Positions 15,147-24,143 are shown, numbered from the stretch's first letter. The stretch: DNA of 64,000 bases from JAFMJV01 sp034436555 (GCA_034436555.1 DAOTUU010000030.1:1-64000), one strand, 5' to 3'. Numbers and translations: made by a program. Notes: generated from the sequence alone by a model not told the origin.

Positions 15147-16187
15147 ATGCCTGAGCCGCCGGACCCTGACCGGGCGGCCGATGATCGGGCGGGCGACGCG
15201 GCCGATGCGACCGAGGGGCGCGTCCTGGTGGTGGGGGCGGGTGCGCCAGCCACGGGCCTGGCCGACCTGCTGGGGCGAGCGGGTCGTCCGACCGACCGGG
15301 TGCCCGAGCCGGGCGCGGTCGCCCACAGCCTGGGCCGGGCGCCGGTGCTGGTGGTGGAGGCGACGCCAGACGATGGGGAGGCGGCGAAGCGGATCGCGGT
15401 GCAGACGGTGCTGGGCACGGTCCCGCGTGGGGTGCCGGTGGCGATCGCGACCCGGCGGCACGTGCTCGCCGCGCTGCTGCCGACCATGAGCGACGGGTCG
15501 CGGGTGGTCGGGCTGAACCTGGTGGCGGCGGGAGGCGTCGTGCGGGGCGAGCCCGGCGGACGTCCCGCCCTGGTGGAGGTCGCGCTGCCCGCGGCGTTCG
15601 ACGACACGCTCGCGGACGGGGTGCTGACCCTGCTCCAGGGTCGCGGCGTCGTGGCGCTGCCGACCGGTGACACGCCCGGGCGCATCGTGGACCGGCTGGT
15701 CGTCGCGGTGTGGCAGGAGGTCCTCGCGGCACGGGCGGGCGGGGTGGCGCAGGAGGACGTCGAGGGAGCCCTCGCGGAGGTCGGCATCACGCTGGAGGTG
15801 GTCGCCCGGGAGGATGTGGCAGCCATCACCCGGGCCATCCATGGCGGGCTCGGAGAGCCCGATCGGTTCGCGCCGGGCGTCGCTGCGCCCGGTGACCGGG
15901 TCGGCCCGCCTCGGACGGTCGGCGAGGTCCGCGACCGATTCGCGCTGACCGCGATCGCCGAGGCGTACCGCATGGTCGAGGAGGCCGTGACGGGCGCTGC
16001 GGAGATCGAGCGTGCCATGACCGCCGGGGCGGGTTGGGCCGCGGGCCCGTTCACGCTGGCCGCTCGACGCGGGCTTCGCGACGTCGTGACCGCGCTTGCG
16101 CGGATCGGCCGCGACGCCACCGACGACGCCGCCGCCCGCGACCGCTTCGCGATGCCCCGCCTGCTCTGGGCGATGGCCATCGCCTGA
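15147..16187 (+). CDS. Degenerate 3-hydroxyacyl-CoA dehydrogenase-like protein
   Basis: This 346-residue protein resembles 3-hydroxyacyl-CoA dehydrogenases. A Rossmann-like start RVLVVGAGAPATGLADLLG is seen near residue 26. The C-terminal domain has DTPGRIVDRLVVAVWQEVLA and two repeats of the helical NAD-domain partner (the second is FALTAIAEAYRMVEEAV). In the family the catalytic His lies in xGxHFFNP; here the matching stretch reads VVGLNLVAAGG, so the His is Asn and the FFNP is lost. It may be inactive, regulatory or changed in function. Its place right after the enoyl-CoA hydratase gene supports descent from an active enzyme. Confidence 0.72.
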   Translation: MPEPPDPDRAADDRAGDAADATEGRVLVVGAGAPATGLADLLGRAGRPTDRVPEPGAVAHSLGRAPVLVVEATPDDGEAAKRIAVQTVLGTVPRGVPVAIATRRHVLAALLPTMSDGSRVVGLNLVAAGGVVRGEPGGRPALVEVALPAAFDDTLADGVLTLLQGRGVVALPTGDTPGRIVDRLVVAVWQEVLAARAGGVAQEDVEGALAEVGITLEVVAREDVAAITRAIHGGLGEPDRFAPGVAAPGDRVGPPRTVGEVRDRFALTAIAEAYRMVEEAVTGAAEIERAMTAGAGWAAGPFTLAARRGLRDVVTALARIGRDATDDAAARDRFAMPRLLWAMAIA

Positions 16188-16353
16188 TCCCCGGCGCCGC
16201 CGCGCGTGGCGTGCGTGCGGGACAGCGGCCTGGTCGGGCCCCTGGCTCCCGCGATTCGTCTCGCACCCCCGCGTCGCGCAGGCGGCGTCCGCCGCTCCGC
16301 CGGCGCCCGCCGCCCCCGCCGGCGCCCGTCGCGGGCCTCGCCTGGGCGACCCG

Positions 16354-18594
16354 CTACGGCATCACGAGGTGGACCGGCGAGCCCTTCACCTGGACCTGCC
16401 AGGTGGTCAGGTCGGTCGAGAAGTCGTCCGCGTCGCCGCTCATGTTGTAGCGGATCTTCCACCAGCCGCCCTCGCTGGTGACCGTGTCGCTCGACGGGTG
16501 CGGCGCGTCGTAGTTGCTGGGCAGCACGACGGTGATCGTCAGCCAGCACCCGTTGTAGAGGCTGGTGCCACCCGTGTTCGTGGTCACCGACGTCACGCCC
16601 GACCCCGAGCGGGAGTTGCAGGACGAGGCACCCGACGCGGTCTGCGCGCCCTGGTAGGCGAACGAGACGGGCGAGTAGCCCGATGTCGTGGGCTGGAGGA
16701 TCTGGAGGTTCGCGGCGAGGCTGCCGGTGTCTCCGGGGTCCCACAGGTCGATCTGGAGCGTCTTGCCGGCGTGCGCCGCCTCGACGCGCGCCAGGTAGAA
16801 CTCCGAGGACGTGCCGCCCGGCAGCCGCACGTACGCCTCCATGGAGCCGATGCCGTAGATGCGCGGCGTGCCGCCCGTCGCGGTGGACCAGAACGCGAAC
16901 GCGTTGAGGCCCGTGGCGTTGTTCTGCTGGCCCGGGGAGTTCTTGTCCGTGGAGTAGGAGTGAATCCGATACGTCCGGCCGCGGCTGCCGCCGCTGAGGC
17001 CATCCGCGAGCTTCCACCAGCCGTGGTGGCCCTGGGCGGACTGGCAGTCGGTCGCGGTGGTCACGCCCAGCTGCCAGTCGGAGTAGAAGAGCTGGCGGAA
17101 CGTGTTGCCGGACGAACCCAGGAGACTGTCGTCGCTGTCGTCGTAGGGCGTGTTGTTCGTGTCGTACAGGTCGAAGAAGGCGCTGATGGCCTCGCGAGAG
17201 GAGTAGCCGTTCGAACCGCCCACGGTCCAGTTCTCGCCGGTGCCGCGTGAGGTGGACCCGTCGCAGAAGCCCGGGTCGAACACCCACACCTCGCCGCCGC
17301 TGGCGCCCGCGGGGATCTCCACCGCGTAGTTGTAGTAGTTCTCGGGCAGGTACACCGCGTTGACGCCCGACACGCGCGGGTTCCACTTGGCCATGTAGGC
17401 GTCGCCCTGGATCATGGGCGCGCCCTGGGACTGCATCGCACCCCAGAAGTTCTGCGGCTGGAGGACGGTCGTGTCATAGGGGTCCCGTACGCTGACCGGA
17501 TCGAACGTGGTCGTGGAGGTGACCTGGTTGTAGCGGTAGCTGACGCGCGCCTCCAGCAGATCCAGGTTGACGCTGCGACTCGAGGAGCATCCGGCGGTGC
17601 CGTCCCGCCACGTCAGCCGCACCCGGAAGTTGGAGTCGGTGAAGTCGTCTCGCTGCCACGCGTGGGAGCCCCATCCGGCGGTGCTGGAGCTGCTGCCCAC
17701 GATGTGGTCCGCGGACGACGAGGTGTTCAGGTTGGGCGAATCCTGGGAGTCGGACCAGGTGGTCCCGGCGTCCCACGAGACCTCCACGCCCACCTTGCAG
17801 GCGGTGCTCGTGCCCGACCCCGTGAGGTAGGTGTCGGTGAGCCGCACCTCGATGCCCAGGATCTCCAGGCTCGGATCGTCGGGCAGTGCAGAGCCGCCGC
17901 TGAGCAGGCTGAACGCGTTCCACACCTGCTGGTGGCCGTCCGTGGACTCGCTGGCGTAGCTGTTGTTGTTGCTGACCGCGTTGCCGGGCGATGACCAGTC
18001 TCCGCCGGACACGGCCTGCCTGGTCGGCCGCCAGCTGGTGCTGCCGCCGATGAGCGCGGAGCTCGTGTTCACCACCGCGTCCACGAAGTAGCCGATGCCG
18101 TAGTAGTTCTGGGGACTGCCCATGGGCACCGGCAGGACGTACTCGGCACGGCCGACCGCGCTGACCGCGACGTTGTCCAGGCAGGTGCCGCCCTCCATGC
18201 AGAACACCCGTGCGAAGTAGGTGCCCACCGGACCGCTCACGGTCACGTTCAGACGGCGACGGTTGCGGGTGTCCTGGACGGGCGTCACGACGATGCCGTT
18301 CGATCCGTTGATGTAGCCGTTCTTGGCGGCCTCGGCGCGCGCCGTGGCGTAGGCCGTGGTCGGGTCGCCGGGGAGGTAGATGGCGCCCGCGAGCGCCGCG
18401 GCATCCGCGGCGCGCTGCATCCGCTGCTGGTTGACCCACAGCCACGACACGTCGGTGACGATCGCCACCGAGCCGATGAGCACGACCGCGACGATCACGA
18501 ACAGCACGAGGGTCTGGCCGCGCTGGCGGTCTGACCGGCCGCTCGAGCGCAGCCATCGGACCAGGCGCTGGTGGGTCGACATCGGTGGCCTCAT
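16354..18594 (-). CDS. TadG-like secreted protein with pilus-type N-terminal segment
   Basis: This 746-residue protein begins with a basic stretch and the segment RQRGQTLVLFVIVAVVLIGSVAIVTDVSWLWVNQQRMQRAADAAALAGA, the Tad/TadG-like class III signal and membrane helix. The long remainder is extracellular, Ser/Thr/Asn/Gly-rich, and has few Cys. It includes VWVFDPGFCDG and two segments with jelly-roll-like strand patterns. It is the last gene of a TadE-TadE-TadG operon and starts 16 bases after the TadE stop. ATG 18582 is an alternative start. No TadA/B/C assembly genes are in the window. Confidence 0.8.
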   Translation of the reverse strand: MRPPMSTHQRLVRWLRSSGRSDRQRGQTLVLFVIVAVVLIGSVAIVTDVSWLWVNQQRMQRAADAAALAGAIYLPGDPTTAYATARAEAAKNGYINGSNGIVVTPVQDTRNRRRLNVTVSGPVGTYFARVFCMEGGTCLDNVAVSAVGRAEYVLPVPMGSPQNYYGIGYFVDAVVNTSSALIGGSTSWRPTRQAVSGGDWSSPGNAVSNNNSYASESTDGHQQVWNAFSLLSGGSALPDDPSLEILGIEVRLTDTYLTGSGTSTACKVGVEVSWDAGTTWSDSQDSPNLNTSSSADHIVGSSSSTAGWGSHAWQRDDFTDSNFRVRLTWRDGTAGCSSSRSVNLDLLEARVSYRYNQVTSTTTFDPVSVRDPYDTTVLQPQNFWGAMQSQGAPMIQGDAYMAKWNPRVSGVNAVYLPENYYNYAVEIPAGASGGEVWVFDPGFCDGSTSRGTGENWTVGGSNGYSSREAISAFFDLYDTNNTPYDDSDDSLLGSSGNTFRQLFYSDWQLGVTTATDCQSAQGHHGWWKLADGLSGGSRGRTYRIHSYSTDKNSPGQQNNATGLNAFAFWSTATGGTPRIYGIGSMEAYVRLPGGTSSEFYLARVEAAHAGKTLQIDLWDPGDTGSLAANLQILQPTTSGYSPVSFAYQGAQTASGASSCNSRSGSGVTSVTTNTGGTSLYNGCWLTITVVLPSNYDAPHPSSDTVTSEGGWWKIRYNMSGDADDFSTDLTTWQVQVKGSPVHLVMP

Positions 18595-18610
18595 CAGGTG
18601 GGTCGGGACA

Positions 18611-19297
18611 TCAGGTGGGGTTGAGCGCCATGACGGTCTGTTCGCGCAGGGTGATCGTGCTGGCCTGGCTTCCGCCGATCAGGCCCAGCACCGCGCCCAG
18701 CGGCGTGGTGAGCCGGTAGAGATAGACCAGCTGGACGCCGATCGAGTCGGGGTTGGGTCCCGTGTTCACCCGGGTGCAGACGTCCCAGCCGTGGCTGGAC
18801 TCGGAGAAGTCGAGCTTGATGGACGAGGGTCCGGGGTCCACGTCCGGGCCGGCGCCCGGCGTGTACGTCCAGACGTTGACGCTGGAGCCGACCTGGGCGC
18901 CGCCGCTGTTCGCCTTGAAGATCCGGATCTGCTGGATGTCGCCGATGGCGACATCGGAGCCGGGCGACTTGACGATGCGCTGGACCGCCGCGATGGCGGT
19001 CTTGTCCACGCCGCCCGGATCGGTGGGCGAGCAGGAGAGCGCCCCGCCTGTGGCGAGCGCGGAGCCTGCCCGGGCGCCCTCGCGCGACGCATAGCCGATC
19101 GTCAGCAGGTCGTTGTAGGCCATGCCGAACTCGAGCATGCCCACGAGCAGGATGAGCATGACGGGCAGCACCGATGCCAGCTCCACCAGCCCCTGCCCCT
19201 CCTGGCCGCCCGTGCCGCGGGCATGCCAGCGCAGCACCGCGCGACGGATCCGTCCGGTGCGCGCGACAGATGGCGGGCCGGAGCGATGACGCCGCAT
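18611..19297 (-). CDS. TadE-like pilus protein
   Basis: This 228-residue protein has a basic N-terminus, then GGQEGQGLVELASVLPVMLILLVGMLEFGMAYNDLLTIGYASREGARAG. That is the TadE pattern: G-x-x-x-VE-A, a hydrophobic helix, and an aligned alpha-helix. The E in VEL at the +5-like position is kept, as in class III (type IVb) prepilins. The rest (about 150 residues) is predicted beta-rich and extracellular. Its ATG overlaps the stop of the upstream TadE gene by one base (TGATG). It may be a minor pilin or pseudopilin. Confidence 0.85.
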   Translation of the reverse strand: MRRHRSGPPSVARTGRIRRAVLRWHARGTGGQEGQGLVELASVLPVMLILLVGMLEFGMAYNDLLTIGYASREGARAGSALATGGALSCSPTDPGGVDKTAIAAVQRIVKSPGSDVAIGDIQQIRIFKANSGGAQVGSSVNVWTYTPGAGPDVDPGPSSIKLDFSESSHGWDVCTRVNTGPNPDSIGVQLVYLYRLTTPLGAVLGLIGGSQASTITLREQTVMALNPT

Positions 19298-20052
19298 CAC
19301 AGGGCAGGCTCCATCCGGAACACGTTGCGCTTCTGGAAGGTCCAGCCGCGCCCGGAGCCTCCCGGGTCGTCGCCCACGAACGGCAGCAGGTCGCCCAGCG
19401 GCGTGACCCAGTCGTAGCGGTAGCGCACCACGATGCCCACGTTGTCCACGGTCGAGCGTGCCGGCGAGAGGGTGGAGCATCCGCTCAGCACGTTGCAGCG
19501 CTGGTTCACGGGGTATCCGTTCGCCGTGCGCGTGTAGGGCACGCTCATCGTGGTGCCGTTGTTGAGGTCGCAGCTGGTCGATCCGCCGCGGGTGTAGGAG
19601 GTCGAGGCATAGACCGCGTTGCCGGCCAGCGCCGTGCGCTGGATCTGGATCTCGAGCACGTTCGTCCGGTCGAGCGGCGGCTGGAGGTCGTTCTCGATCT
19701 CGTCGAGGATCAGGCAGTCGGCGCCCTCGATGTTGCCCGCGATGGACGCCGTGTGGGCTCCGTTCTGGGAGGCGCGCTGGACGCCCAGGACCGCGTTGAA
19801 CGCGACGGCGAACTCGATGAGTCCCAGGATGAGCACGAACAGCAGCGGCACGAGCAGCGCGAACTCGGTGATCGCCTGGCCGCGGGAGCGCGGATGCCGG
19901 GCGTACCTGCCGGGAAGGGCGATCGCGGCGCGCAGCCGGACTCGGATCGCGCGCGAGGCTTCGGGGCGCGGGGACGGCGCGGCGGTGGGTCCGGTGGCCA
20001 TGAGGGAGATGACACCCCACCGGCGCGAGGATGTCAGTAGTCCTTGCGTCAT
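19297..20052 (-). CDS. TadE-like pilus protein, first gene of the tad operon
   Basis: This 251-residue protein has a basic 55-residue leader, then RSRGQAITEFALLVPLLFVLILGLIEFAVAFNAVLGVQRASQNGAHTAS, a clear TadE/prepilin-like segment with the conserved Glu after GQAIT. The extracellular part has four Cys (DCL, SCDL, RCN, GCS), which may form disulfides. ATG 20052 is preceded by TACCGA at seven bases, suggesting a leaderless start. ATG 20001 would remove 17 polar residues and is possible. The operon is divergent from the thiolase gene. Confidence 0.83.
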   Translation of the reverse strand: MTQGLLTSSRRWGVISLMATGPTAAPSPRPEASRAIRVRLRAAIALPGRYARHPRSRGQAITEFALLVPLLFVLILGLIEFAVAFNAVLGVQRASQNGAHTASIAGNIEGADCLILDEIENDLQPPLDRTNVLEIQIQRTALAGNAVYASTSYTRGGSTSCDLNNGTTMSVPYTRTANGYPVNQRCNVLSGCSTLSPARSTVDNVGIVVRYRYDWVTPLGDLLPFVGDDPGGSGRGWTFQKRNVFRMEPAL

Positions 20053-20134
20053 GGCAGGATCGGTACCCGGACCGTGGGACGCGGCGCGGCTCGGAGGACC
20101 ATCGGGGGATGAGGGGGTGGGTCGGGTGGCGACC

Positions 20135-20140
20135 TACAAT
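20135..20140 (+). promoter_or_regulatory. -10 box of the thiolase gene
   Basis: TACAAT, near the consensus TATAAT, ends six bases before the ATG at 20147. It supports that start over the much longer open frame. Confidence 0.6.
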
Positions 20141-20146
20141 CGGCGC

Positions 20147-21394
20147 ATGACCCGGGACCTGCACCGGCCCGTGCGCGAGGCGTGGATCGTCAGCGCCGTC
20201 CGGACCCCCATCGGACGGTACGGCGGCGCACTGCGCGGCGTGCGGCCGGACGACCTCGCCGCGCTCGTGATCGCGGCCGCGGTGGAGCGCGCGGGCGTGG
20301 ACCCGGCGCGCATCGACGATGTGATCATGGGCAACGCCAACGGCGCCGGCGAGGAGAACCGGAACGTGGCGCGCATGGCGGCGCTCCTGGCGGGCCTCCC
20401 CGTGGAGGTGGCCGGCCAGACCGTGAACCGCCTGTGCGGCTCAGGCCTCCAGGCGATCATCAGCGCCGCGCACGCGATCATGGTCGGCGACGGTGACGTG
20501 CTCGTGGCGGGCGGCGTGGAGTCGATGACCCGCGCGCCATGGGTGATGCTCAAGCCGGAGGCGGGCTACGAGCGCGGGGAGCACGCCCTCGTGGACTCGA
20601 CGCTGGGCTGGCGGTTCGTCAATCCGCGGCTCGCGGCCGCCCATCATCCGTACTCCATGGGCGAGACCGGCGAGAACGTCGCGGACCGCTGGGCCGTGTC
20701 CCGTGCAGACCAGGACGCGTTCGCGCTCGCGTCGCAGCAGCGTGCCGCCGCCGCGATCGCGGCCGGCCGGTTCCAGGAGCAGCTGGTGCCCGTGACTGCG
20801 CCCGGACCGAAGGGCACGGTCACCGTCGTGGAGCGCGACGAGCATCCGCGCGCGGACACCACCCGGGAGGCCCTGACGGCGCTGCGGCCCGCCTTCCGTG
20901 AGGGCGGGACGGTGACCGCCGGCAATGCCTCGGGCATCAACGACGGGGCCGCGGCGGTCGTGCTCGTGGAGGCGGCCGTGGCGCGCGATCTCGGGCTGCG
21001 TCCGCTGGCGCGGATCGTGAGCTCGGCGGTGGCGGGCGTGGATCCAGCGGTGATGGGCATCGGGCCGGTGCCCGCGGTGCGCAAGGCGCTCGCCCGCGCG
21101 GGCCTGGGCGTGGACGCGCTCGACCTCGTGGAGCTCAACGAGGCGTTCGCGAGCCAGAGCGTGGCCTGTGTCCGCGAGCTGGGCCTGGACCCGGCGCGCG
21201 TGAACGTCAACGGCGGCGCGATCGCGCTGGGCCATCCGCTGGGGATGAGCGGCGCCCGTCTGGTCACGATGCTGGTCCACGAGCTTCACCGGAGCGGCGG
21301 ACGGTACGGCCTGGCTGCGATGTGCATCGGCGTGGGGCAGGGGATCGCCGCCGTCCTGGAGCGACTGGACAACGAGGTGACCACCGATGGCTGA
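20147..21394 (+). CDS. Acetyl-CoA acyltransferase (thiolase)
   Basis: This 415-residue thiolase either cleaves 3-oxoacyl-CoA or condenses two acyl-CoA units. The nucleophilic Cys is at residue 97 in NRLCGSG. The His is at about 363 in GGAIALGHPLGMSGARL, and the second Cys at about 393 in MCIGVGQG; the whole catalytic set is present. GNANGAGEENRNVARMAALLAGLP resembles the beta-ketoadipyl/PaaJ branch, so aromatic catabolism is one option besides beta-oxidation. The stop overlaps the next start in ATGGCTGA. The CoA genes at 14.3-16.2 kb are plausible partners. Confidence 0.94.
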   Translation: MTRDLHRPVREAWIVSAVRTPIGRYGGALRGVRPDDLAALVIAAAVERAGVDPARIDDVIMGNANGAGEENRNVARMAALLAGLPVEVAGQTVNRLCGSGLQAIISAAHAIMVGDGDVLVAGGVESMTRAPWVMLKPEAGYERGEHALVDSTLGWRFVNPRLAAAHHPYSMGETGENVADRWAVSRADQDAFALASQQRAAAAIAAGRFQEQLVPVTAPGPKGTVTVVERDEHPRADTTREALTALRPAFREGGTVTAGNASGINDGAAAVVLVEAAVARDLGLRPLARIVSSAVAGVDPAVMGIGPVPAVRKALARAGLGVDALDLVELNEAFASQSVACVRELGLDPARVNVNGGAIALGHPLGMSGARLVTMLVHELHRSGGRYGLAAMCIGVGQGIAAVLERLDNEVTTDG

Positions 21395-23534
21395 CCCGAA
21401 CGATCCGCGATCGGCCGGATGGCCGGCGCCAGACCCCGCGCTCGCGGACGCCCTGCGCGCCCACGGGTTCGAGGCCAGCCCGCCCGCGGTCGATGTGGCG
21501 GACGAGCCGTCAGCGGGCTGGTCCGTCGCCGCGGGATCGGCTGGGTGGGACGGCACGAGCGGGGGGGTCGACCGGACGAGTGCGGGTGCAGGTCCCGGCG
21601 ACTGGCATCCGGGCGCAGCCGCGGGCGGGCCCGAGGAGATGGCGGGCGGGCCCGACGTGGCCGTGGCCGCGGGGGCGGCGGCCTGGTGGGTCGATCCGTC
21701 TCCGGGCGGTGCGATCGATGACGCGCCCCTGACGCGATCCCGGGCGCAGTCCGGCGCGGCCCTGTCCCCGGCGGGCGGCGTCCCGCCTGCGGTCACGACG
21801 ACGATCGTGCAGCCCCGGACGATCGCGGCGCAGCCTGCGTCGCCGATCGCGAGATCCGGCGTGGCGGCGTCAGGGCCCACGCCACCCGCGTTCCTGGCGG
21901 GCCGGATCGGACGGACCGCGACCGTCGAGGACACGGATCCCGGTGATCGGTTCGAGCCGTCGCCGGACGTGGAGGCCGGGCTGCGGGAGCTCGCCGCGTT
22001 CGCCGCGGCCGGCGCGGGCGATGCGCCGATGGATGATGACCCGCGCGCCACGATCGAATGGCCGGAGGCGCGGCCGATCAACGACGAGCAATGGAGGGAC
22101 CTGCTGCCCGTCGCGCCGGCCGCGGGCGCCTGGGCCCAGCCGGAGATGGCCCGGGCAGAGACGTCCGAGCCGGAGGCGACCGAGCCGCAGACGACCGACC
22201 CGGGGGTGACCGAGCCGCAGGTGGGCGCGGGCGCACCGCTCGTCGACCCCTGGGCCGACGTGCGCTTCAGCGCGGATGACGCCGCGCCGCGGGACCACGA
22301 GGTCGCGACAGACCCGGCGCCGACCGCGGAAGACCCCCTGACCGCGGAGCCCCCCGGCTCCTGGACTGACCCCGCGGCTGCGGACGGGGCGGTCGCGACC
22401 GCGGTCCAGCAGGATGTCCAGGGGCAGGAGCAGGAGCAGGAGCTGGACGAACTGCGGCTCCAGGCGACCGCCTGGTTCGCGATCGATCGGGCCACGGACG
22501 GCGACCTCGCCGCGTCTGCCGAGGATGGTCCGACGCCGGCGCCCGCCGAGGGGACCGCCGCGATCGACCCGCGCGAGGCCGGGCCCGAGCACGAGGTGTG
22601 GGACCTGACCCCGGAGGTGCCGAGCCCGCTCGCGTCCGACGAGGCGGCGCGCCATCCCCTGGACCACCCCGCTGCGTGGCCCGCTCCGGAACCGGGCGAC
22701 GTCCCCTCGTCGACGACCTCCACCACGGATGCCTGGGGCCAGCCGACCGATGCGCCGTGGGCGCCCTCGCCGTGGGACCCCCAGCCGGTCGTCGCGCCAG
22801 AACCGGTCGTCGCGCCAGACTCGGTCGTGGCGCCAGAGCCGTGGGCGGCGCCCATCGAGGACGCCCCGGGCGTGGAGTACGTGGGCTATGTCGACCGACC
22901 TGCGGTCGAGGCCATCCATGCCTCCCCGGCATCGGCGCCGGAGCCCCCGTACGTGCCGGAGCCCCCCTTCGCTCCGGAGCCCTGGTCCGCTCCTGATCCC
23001 CAGTCCGCGCAGCCCGAACCTCCCGCACCCACGGCGGGACCCGTGGAGCCGACCGCACTCCAGCCACCGGCGACCCACGCGCCCGCGATGACGGCTCCAG
23101 CGGTCATCTCGGCCGAGCCGCAGGTCGCCTGGACGGTCGACCCGTCGGTGGCCCCGGAGCCGCTGGCGACCCCTCAGCAGCATCCCGCCGCGGCGCCGTC
23201 GAGCGCGTGGTCGCCACCGCGCGGGTCGATCCGAGACATCGGCCGTCGGCCGCCGGGAGCACCTGCGGCGGCAGCCGGAGCCGCTTCGCTCGCTGCCGCG
23301 GGCGACGAGCGCGTGCCGGCACCGGACCCGACGGCTGCGACCGGGGCCAGGATGTCCGCGACCGGCGGTGACCTGTGGGACCTGGTCACCGCGTCACCCG
23401 AGACGTCGCCCGCCCCCGGTCCCAGGCCCGTGTCGCGTCTGGCCACGGTCCTGCTCACCCTCCTCGTGGTGTTCGTGATCGGGGCGCTCGTGCTGGGGTT
23501 CCTGTGGTCGTTCACCGACCTCCTGGGCGGGTAG
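21387..23534 (+). CDS. Long disordered Ala/Pro/Glu-rich protein with C-terminal membrane anchor
   Basis: This 715-residue protein overlaps the thiolase by eight bases (ATGGCTGA). I do not recognise a domain. Most of it is Ala, Pro, Glu, Asp, Val and Trp in short irregular repeats, such as PEPVVAPDSVVAPEPW and PPYVPEPPFAPEPWSAPDPQ, and is surely disordered. The last 30 residues form a clear helix (LATVLLTLLVVFVIGALVLGFLW) followed by SFTDLLGG. No signal peptide is present, so it would be tail-anchored with a cytoplasmic N-terminus. Codon periodicity (GC at third positions) supports translation. A scaffold role is conceivable but unsupported. Confidence 0.72.
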   Translation: MADPNDPRSAGWPAPDPALADALRAHGFEASPPAVDVADEPSAGWSVAAGSAGWDGTSGGVDRTSAGAGPGDWHPGAAAGGPEEMAGGPDVAVAAGAAAWWVDPSPGGAIDDAPLTRSRAQSGAALSPAGGVPPAVTTTIVQPRTIAAQPASPIARSGVAASGPTPPAFLAGRIGRTATVEDTDPGDRFEPSPDVEAGLRELAAFAAAGAGDAPMDDDPRATIEWPEARPINDEQWRDLLPVAPAAGAWAQPEMARAETSEPEATEPQTTDPGVTEPQVGAGAPLVDPWADVRFSADDAAPRDHEVATDPAPTAEDPLTAEPPGSWTDPAAADGAVATAVQQDVQGQEQEQELDELRLQATAWFAIDRATDGDLAASAEDGPTPAPAEGTAAIDPREAGPEHEVWDLTPEVPSPLASDEAARHPLDHPAAWPAPEPGDVPSSTTSTTDAWGQPTDAPWAPSPWDPQPVVAPEPVVAPDSVVAPEPWAAPIEDAPGVEYVGYVDRPAVEAIHASPASAPEPPYVPEPPFAPEPWSAPDPQSAQPEPPAPTAGPVEPTALQPPATHAPAMTAPAVISAEPQVAWTVDPSVAPEPLATPQQHPAAAPSSAWSPPRGSIRDIGRRPPGAPAAAAGAASLAAAGDERVPAPDPTAATGARMSATGGDLWDLVTASPETSPAPGPRPVSRLATVLLTLLVVFVIGALVLGFLWSFTDLLGG

Positions 23535-23582
23535 CGACCCGGGCCCATGCCGGATCGACCCCACCGGATGGACAGCCGCGCT

Positions 23583-23610
23583 TGCCGAAACGGGGCTTCG
23601 AGCCTACGAT
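23583..23610 (+). promoter_or_regulatory. Promoter of the Fe-S carrier gene (-35 TTGCCG, -10 TACGAT)
   Basis: TTGCCG (23583-23588) and TACGAT (23605-23610) are separated by 16 bases. The expected start of transcription near 23617 leaves a leader before the ATG at 23695. Confidence 0.55.
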
Positions 23611-23694
23611 GCACCTGCGGGCACCGTGAGTGGCCGCACTCCGGAGCACGACCCTGAGTTCCCGACCGCTCCGTCCCTGGAGGACGCCAGACCG

Positions 23695-24120
23695 ATGATC
23701 GACTCCACCCAGACCACGCCGATCCAGCCGCTCCCGCTGGCCGGCGCGGATGCCACCACCCTCGTCAGCCTGAGCGAGGCGGCCGCCTCCAAGCTCACGG
23801 AACTGACCGCGGCGGAGAACAACCCGGCCATCGGCCTGCGGGTGTACGTGTACAGCGGCGGCTGCTCGGGGTTCCGGTACGGCATGATGCTGGAGGACCA
23901 GCCCACACCGGAGGACATCACGATCGAGAGCCGCGGCATCAAGGTGTACGTGGACCAGCAGAGCACCCAGTACCTGACGGGCGCGGAGATCGACTACCTC
24001 GACACGCTCATGGGCGCCGGTTTCACGGTGAACAACCCCAACGCGGTCTCCGGCTGCGGCTGCGGTTCCAGCTTCCGGACCGCCGAGTCCACGGGCAGTC
24101 CGGGCGCCTGCGGTCACTGA
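23695..24120 (+). CDS. A-type iron-sulfur carrier protein (HesB/IscA/ErpA family)
   Basis: This 141-residue protein should bind and hand on Fe-S clusters. The core from SLSEAAASKLTEL has the three cysteines: one in YSGGCSGFRYGM and two in SGCGCGSSF, the conserved C-x(n)-C-x-C set. A 30-residue Thr/Pro/Leu-rich N-terminus precedes it. I chose ATG 23695 because GGAGG is 11 bases upstream. GTG 23626 would add 23 polar residues and remains possible. It is a single gene, bounded by its own promoter and the hairpin at 24144-24168. Clients may be Fe-S enzymes elsewhere; the ferredoxin-dependent oxidoreductase at 61-64 kb is one candidate. Confidence 0.9.
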   Translation: MIDSTQTTPIQPLPLAGADATTLVSLSEAAASKLTELTAAENNPAIGLRVYVYSGGCSGFRYGMMLEDQPTPEDITIESRGIKVYVDQQSTQYLTGAEIDYLDTLMGAGFTVNNPNAVSGCGCGSSFRTAESTGSPGACGH

Positions 24121-24143
24121 ACGGCATCCTCATCACGCTGACG

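Noticed and set aside
12696..15842. 1048-codon open frame on the minus strand
   Set aside because: It lies opposite the flavin reductase, hydrolase, hydratase and dehydrogenase-like genes; its residues are His/Arg/Pro/Gly-rich with no domain. It is a GC-driven shadow.
23626..23694. GTG start for the Fe-S carrier
   Set aside because: Not excluded, but the added 23 residues are polar and ATG 23695 has a GGAGG upstream.
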